From CAZUVM01 sp964623885 (lineage in GTDB: Bacteria > Verrucomicrobiota > Verrucomicrobiia > Limisphaerales > UBA8199): a stretch of 39,642 nt of DNA. Position numbers and translations under genes: made by a program. The stretch lies in NCBI GenBank assembly GCA_964623885.1, contig CAZUVM010000128.1, positions 1 to 39,642 on the forward strand, given 5' to 3'. Under the pieces are notes generated by a model that saw only the letters and a list, made by a program, of their open reading frames with translations, was not told where the DNA came from and did not search any database. Of the stretch, positions 38,107 through 39,642 are shown in pieces. Numbering within the stretch: position 1 is the stretch's first letter; each line of letters begins with the position of its first letter.

Positions 38107-39642
38107 ATGAAATCGTCGACACAGAATGGCATTCGAAAACACGCCGGCAGCGCGTTGCTGATGACGCTGGTGATGAGCGGCATCGCCCTCCTGGTGCTGG
38201 CGGGCGCGATGACCTGGTCCGCCACCAACACCCGATTGAACGACCGCTCAAATCGCTATGCCACGGCGGTGGCGGCGGGAGAGTCGGCGATCGAGAAGAT
38301 TCTCACCCGGATGAACCAGGACTTCCTTGCCGGCGGCGAAGCGCTGGTGGTGAACAACCTGAGCCAATACCGCGCCACTTGTCCCACCGCCGCCGATTCA
38401 GGCTATTGGGCCGACTGGGAATTCAACAATGCGCAGGGCGGGATTGGGCAAACCTTCATCGGCCGCGGCATTGCCAGCAACTACGTCGTGTTGAGCGGGC
38501 CCTATGCCGGCCTGCGCGGTTACGTCTCGACTTACGACCTTGTTTCCGACGCCCGTCAATTGAACAAGCTGCAGGATGTCGTCGCCGGGGTGATGGAAGA
38601 GGTGAACCTGGCGCGCATCCCGATCTTTCAGTTTGCGTTGTACTCTTCCGGCGACATGGAAATCAGTTGCGGCCAGCCGTTCGCGGTGACCGGCCGCGTG
38701 CATTCCAACGCCATGCTTTATGTTGAGCCCGACAACGCCCTGACCTTTCAATCCGCAGTCACGGCTGTAGGTAACATCCTGTTCCAACGTGATCCAGCGG
38801 ACAACCGGACACCACCCGTCGGCTCTGTCGTGTACCAGAGCAGCAAGACCCCCTTCGCGCCTTCTTTGATATTGCCCATTGGCACCGCCAATACGCCCCA
38901 GGCAATCCGCGAAATTATCGAGCCGCCTCCGGCCGGGGAAAGTCCAACCTCGCCCATGGGCTACTTACGGTACTTTAACGAGGTGGATATGATGGTCACC
39001 GTGTCCGACACCGGTGTCACCGTGACCAGTGGCGAATTCAATAATTTTGTTACGGTGGTTCCTTCGGCTGAATTCAACAGATTCGTGACTCTGACGAACT
39101 CGTTTTATGACTGGCGCGAAAGCAAGACGGTCCAGCCTGTGGATCTGGACATCGGCGCCCTTAAGGCATGGAGCGCCACCAATACCGATGTGCGCGTGGT
39201 CCTCGGCAACCGCGACGTCAACTCCGTTTACGTGAATGACCGCCGAACCGTCGTATCCGGAAAGCTCAGAGCGGTGCGCGTGCGCAACGGGGCGGTGCTT
39301 CCGCCATTGGGCCTCACCGTGGCCAGCGGCAGTCCGATCTATGTCCTGGGCAATTATAACCAGACCAACTCCTCCAACCTGGGCACGTCAAATACCGTGA
39401 CAACCCTTCCAGCCTCGCTGGTCGGCGACGCCGTCACCATCCTTTCAGTCAATTGGAGGGATACGAACAGCCTGGCGTCACTGTCCTCGCGCGTAGCCGC
39501 TCCCACCACCGTCAACGCGGCCATTCTGGCCGGCGCGGTCGAGACCGCCAACGGAAACTACAGCGGCGGCATGGAAAACTTTCCCCGATTCCTGGAAAAC
39601 TGGGGCCTCGCCAACGCGCTGACCTATAACGGATCGATGGTC
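38107..39642 (+). CDS. PilX-like large pilus-assembly protein, 3' end beyond window
   Basis: An open frame of 512 codons from ATG 38107 to the window end, with no stop. The N-terminus is KHAGSALLMTLVMSGIALLVLAGAMTWSA, a PilX-type transmembrane helix without a strong prepilin cleavage motif. YATAVAAGESAIEKILTRMNQDF follows, matching the region after the helix in PilX-like/DUF4900 proteins. The rest is a large beta-rich globular part with GRVHSNAMLYVEP and repeated small-residue segments. Such proteins act as tip or minor components in pilus assembly. The upstream GGAGTCT directly before the ATG matches the preceding gene's start region, indicating shared translation signals. Confidence 0.75.
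   Translation, partial: MKSSTQNGIRKHAGSALLMTLVMSGIALLVLAGAMTWSATNTRLNDRSNRYATAVAAGESAIEKILTRMNQDFLAGGEALVVNNLSQYRATCPTAADSGYWADWEFNNAQGGIGQTFIGRGIASNYVVLSGPYAGLRGYVSTYDLVSDARQLNKLQDVVAGVMEEVNLARIPIFQFALYSSGDMEISCGQPFAVTGRVHSNAMLYVEPDNALTFQSAVTAVGNILFQRDPADNRTPPVGSVVYQSSKTPFAPSLILPIGTANTPQAIREIIEPPPAGESPTSPMGYLRYFNEVDMMVTVSDTGVTVTSGEFNNFVTVVPSAEFNRFVTLTNSFYDWRESKTVQPVDLDIGALKAWSATNTDVRVVLGNRDVNSVYVNDRRTVVSGKLRAVRVRNGAVLPPLGLTVASGSPIYVLGNYNQTNSSNLGTSNTVTTLPASLVGDAVTILSVNWRDTNSLASLSSRVAAPTTVNAAILAGAVETANGNYSGGMENFPRFLENWGLANALTYNGSMV

Noticed and set aside
1..39642. CRISPR array
   Set aside because: No set of regularly spaced, near-identical repeats with unique spacers was found; all repeats seen are short and palindromic or tandem.

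Overview
The window looks like chromosomal DNA of a GC-rich Gram-negative bacterium, most probably a Verrucomicrobiota member (Pedosphaera/Limisphaera-like). This is an inference from gene content: LPS genes (kdsA, an LptA-like protein, lptB), secreted carbohydrate-active proteins (a GH71/99-like multidomain protein, a GH78 rhamnosidase, a sulfatase), an HPr kinase/HPr pair, a Bacteroidetes/fungal-type ketol-acid reductoisomerase, a C-terminal domain typical of secreted PVC proteins, and pseudopilin genes. No rRNA, CRISPR array or intact mobile element was seen. One tRNA gene is present.

Layout. 1-2937: a CsoR/FrmR-type repressor (cut by the left edge) directly upstream of an MgtA-type P-type ATPase. 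2938-5346: an AT-richer, decayed island with one intact membrane hydrolase gene followed by remnants of a trypsin-like protease, a NYN-domain protein and a TniQ/TnsD-like protein. It lies on the 3' side of a tRNA-His gene (5347-5425, minus). 5528-8751: a cyclic-nucleotide-binding-domain histidine kinase overlapping mutL by 4 nt. 8769-13642 (minus): a fatty-acid synthesis operon fabD-fabG-acpP-fabF ending in a pyrimidine-nucleoside phosphorylase gene. 13703-14859 (minus): a PEBP-family protein and a DUF4126 membrane protein. 14997-17718 (minus): glutaredoxin, panC, sulfatase. 17815-22939 (plus): glycerate kinase, an HTH-metallo-beta-lactamase fusion, and the large secreted GH71/99-like protein.

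23067-24706: ilvH and ilvC, preceded by a candidate promoter and a hairpin over the ribosome binding site, and followed by a strong hairpin terminator. 24845-30022: kdsA, an extended LptA-like protein, lptB, hprK, ptsH and gatC, all on plus. 30040-35371 (minus): asnS, the GH78 rhamnosidase and a diacylglycerol-kinase-like lipid kinase. 35476-36488 (minus): two tandem single-domain response regulators with an unusual loop insertion. 36489-36787: an intergenic region with a very good sigma-54 promoter match. 36788-39642 (plus): a pseudopilin cluster, with a truncated first pilin, a PilV/GspI-like and a PilW/GspJ-like pseudopilin, and a large PilX-like protein that runs off the right edge.

The most interesting regions are the right-hand pilin/REC/sigma-54 locus, the repressor lacking a canonical metal-binding Cys next to mgtA, the decayed island beside tRNA-His, and several short dispersed repeat families, one of which has entered the mutL linker in frame.
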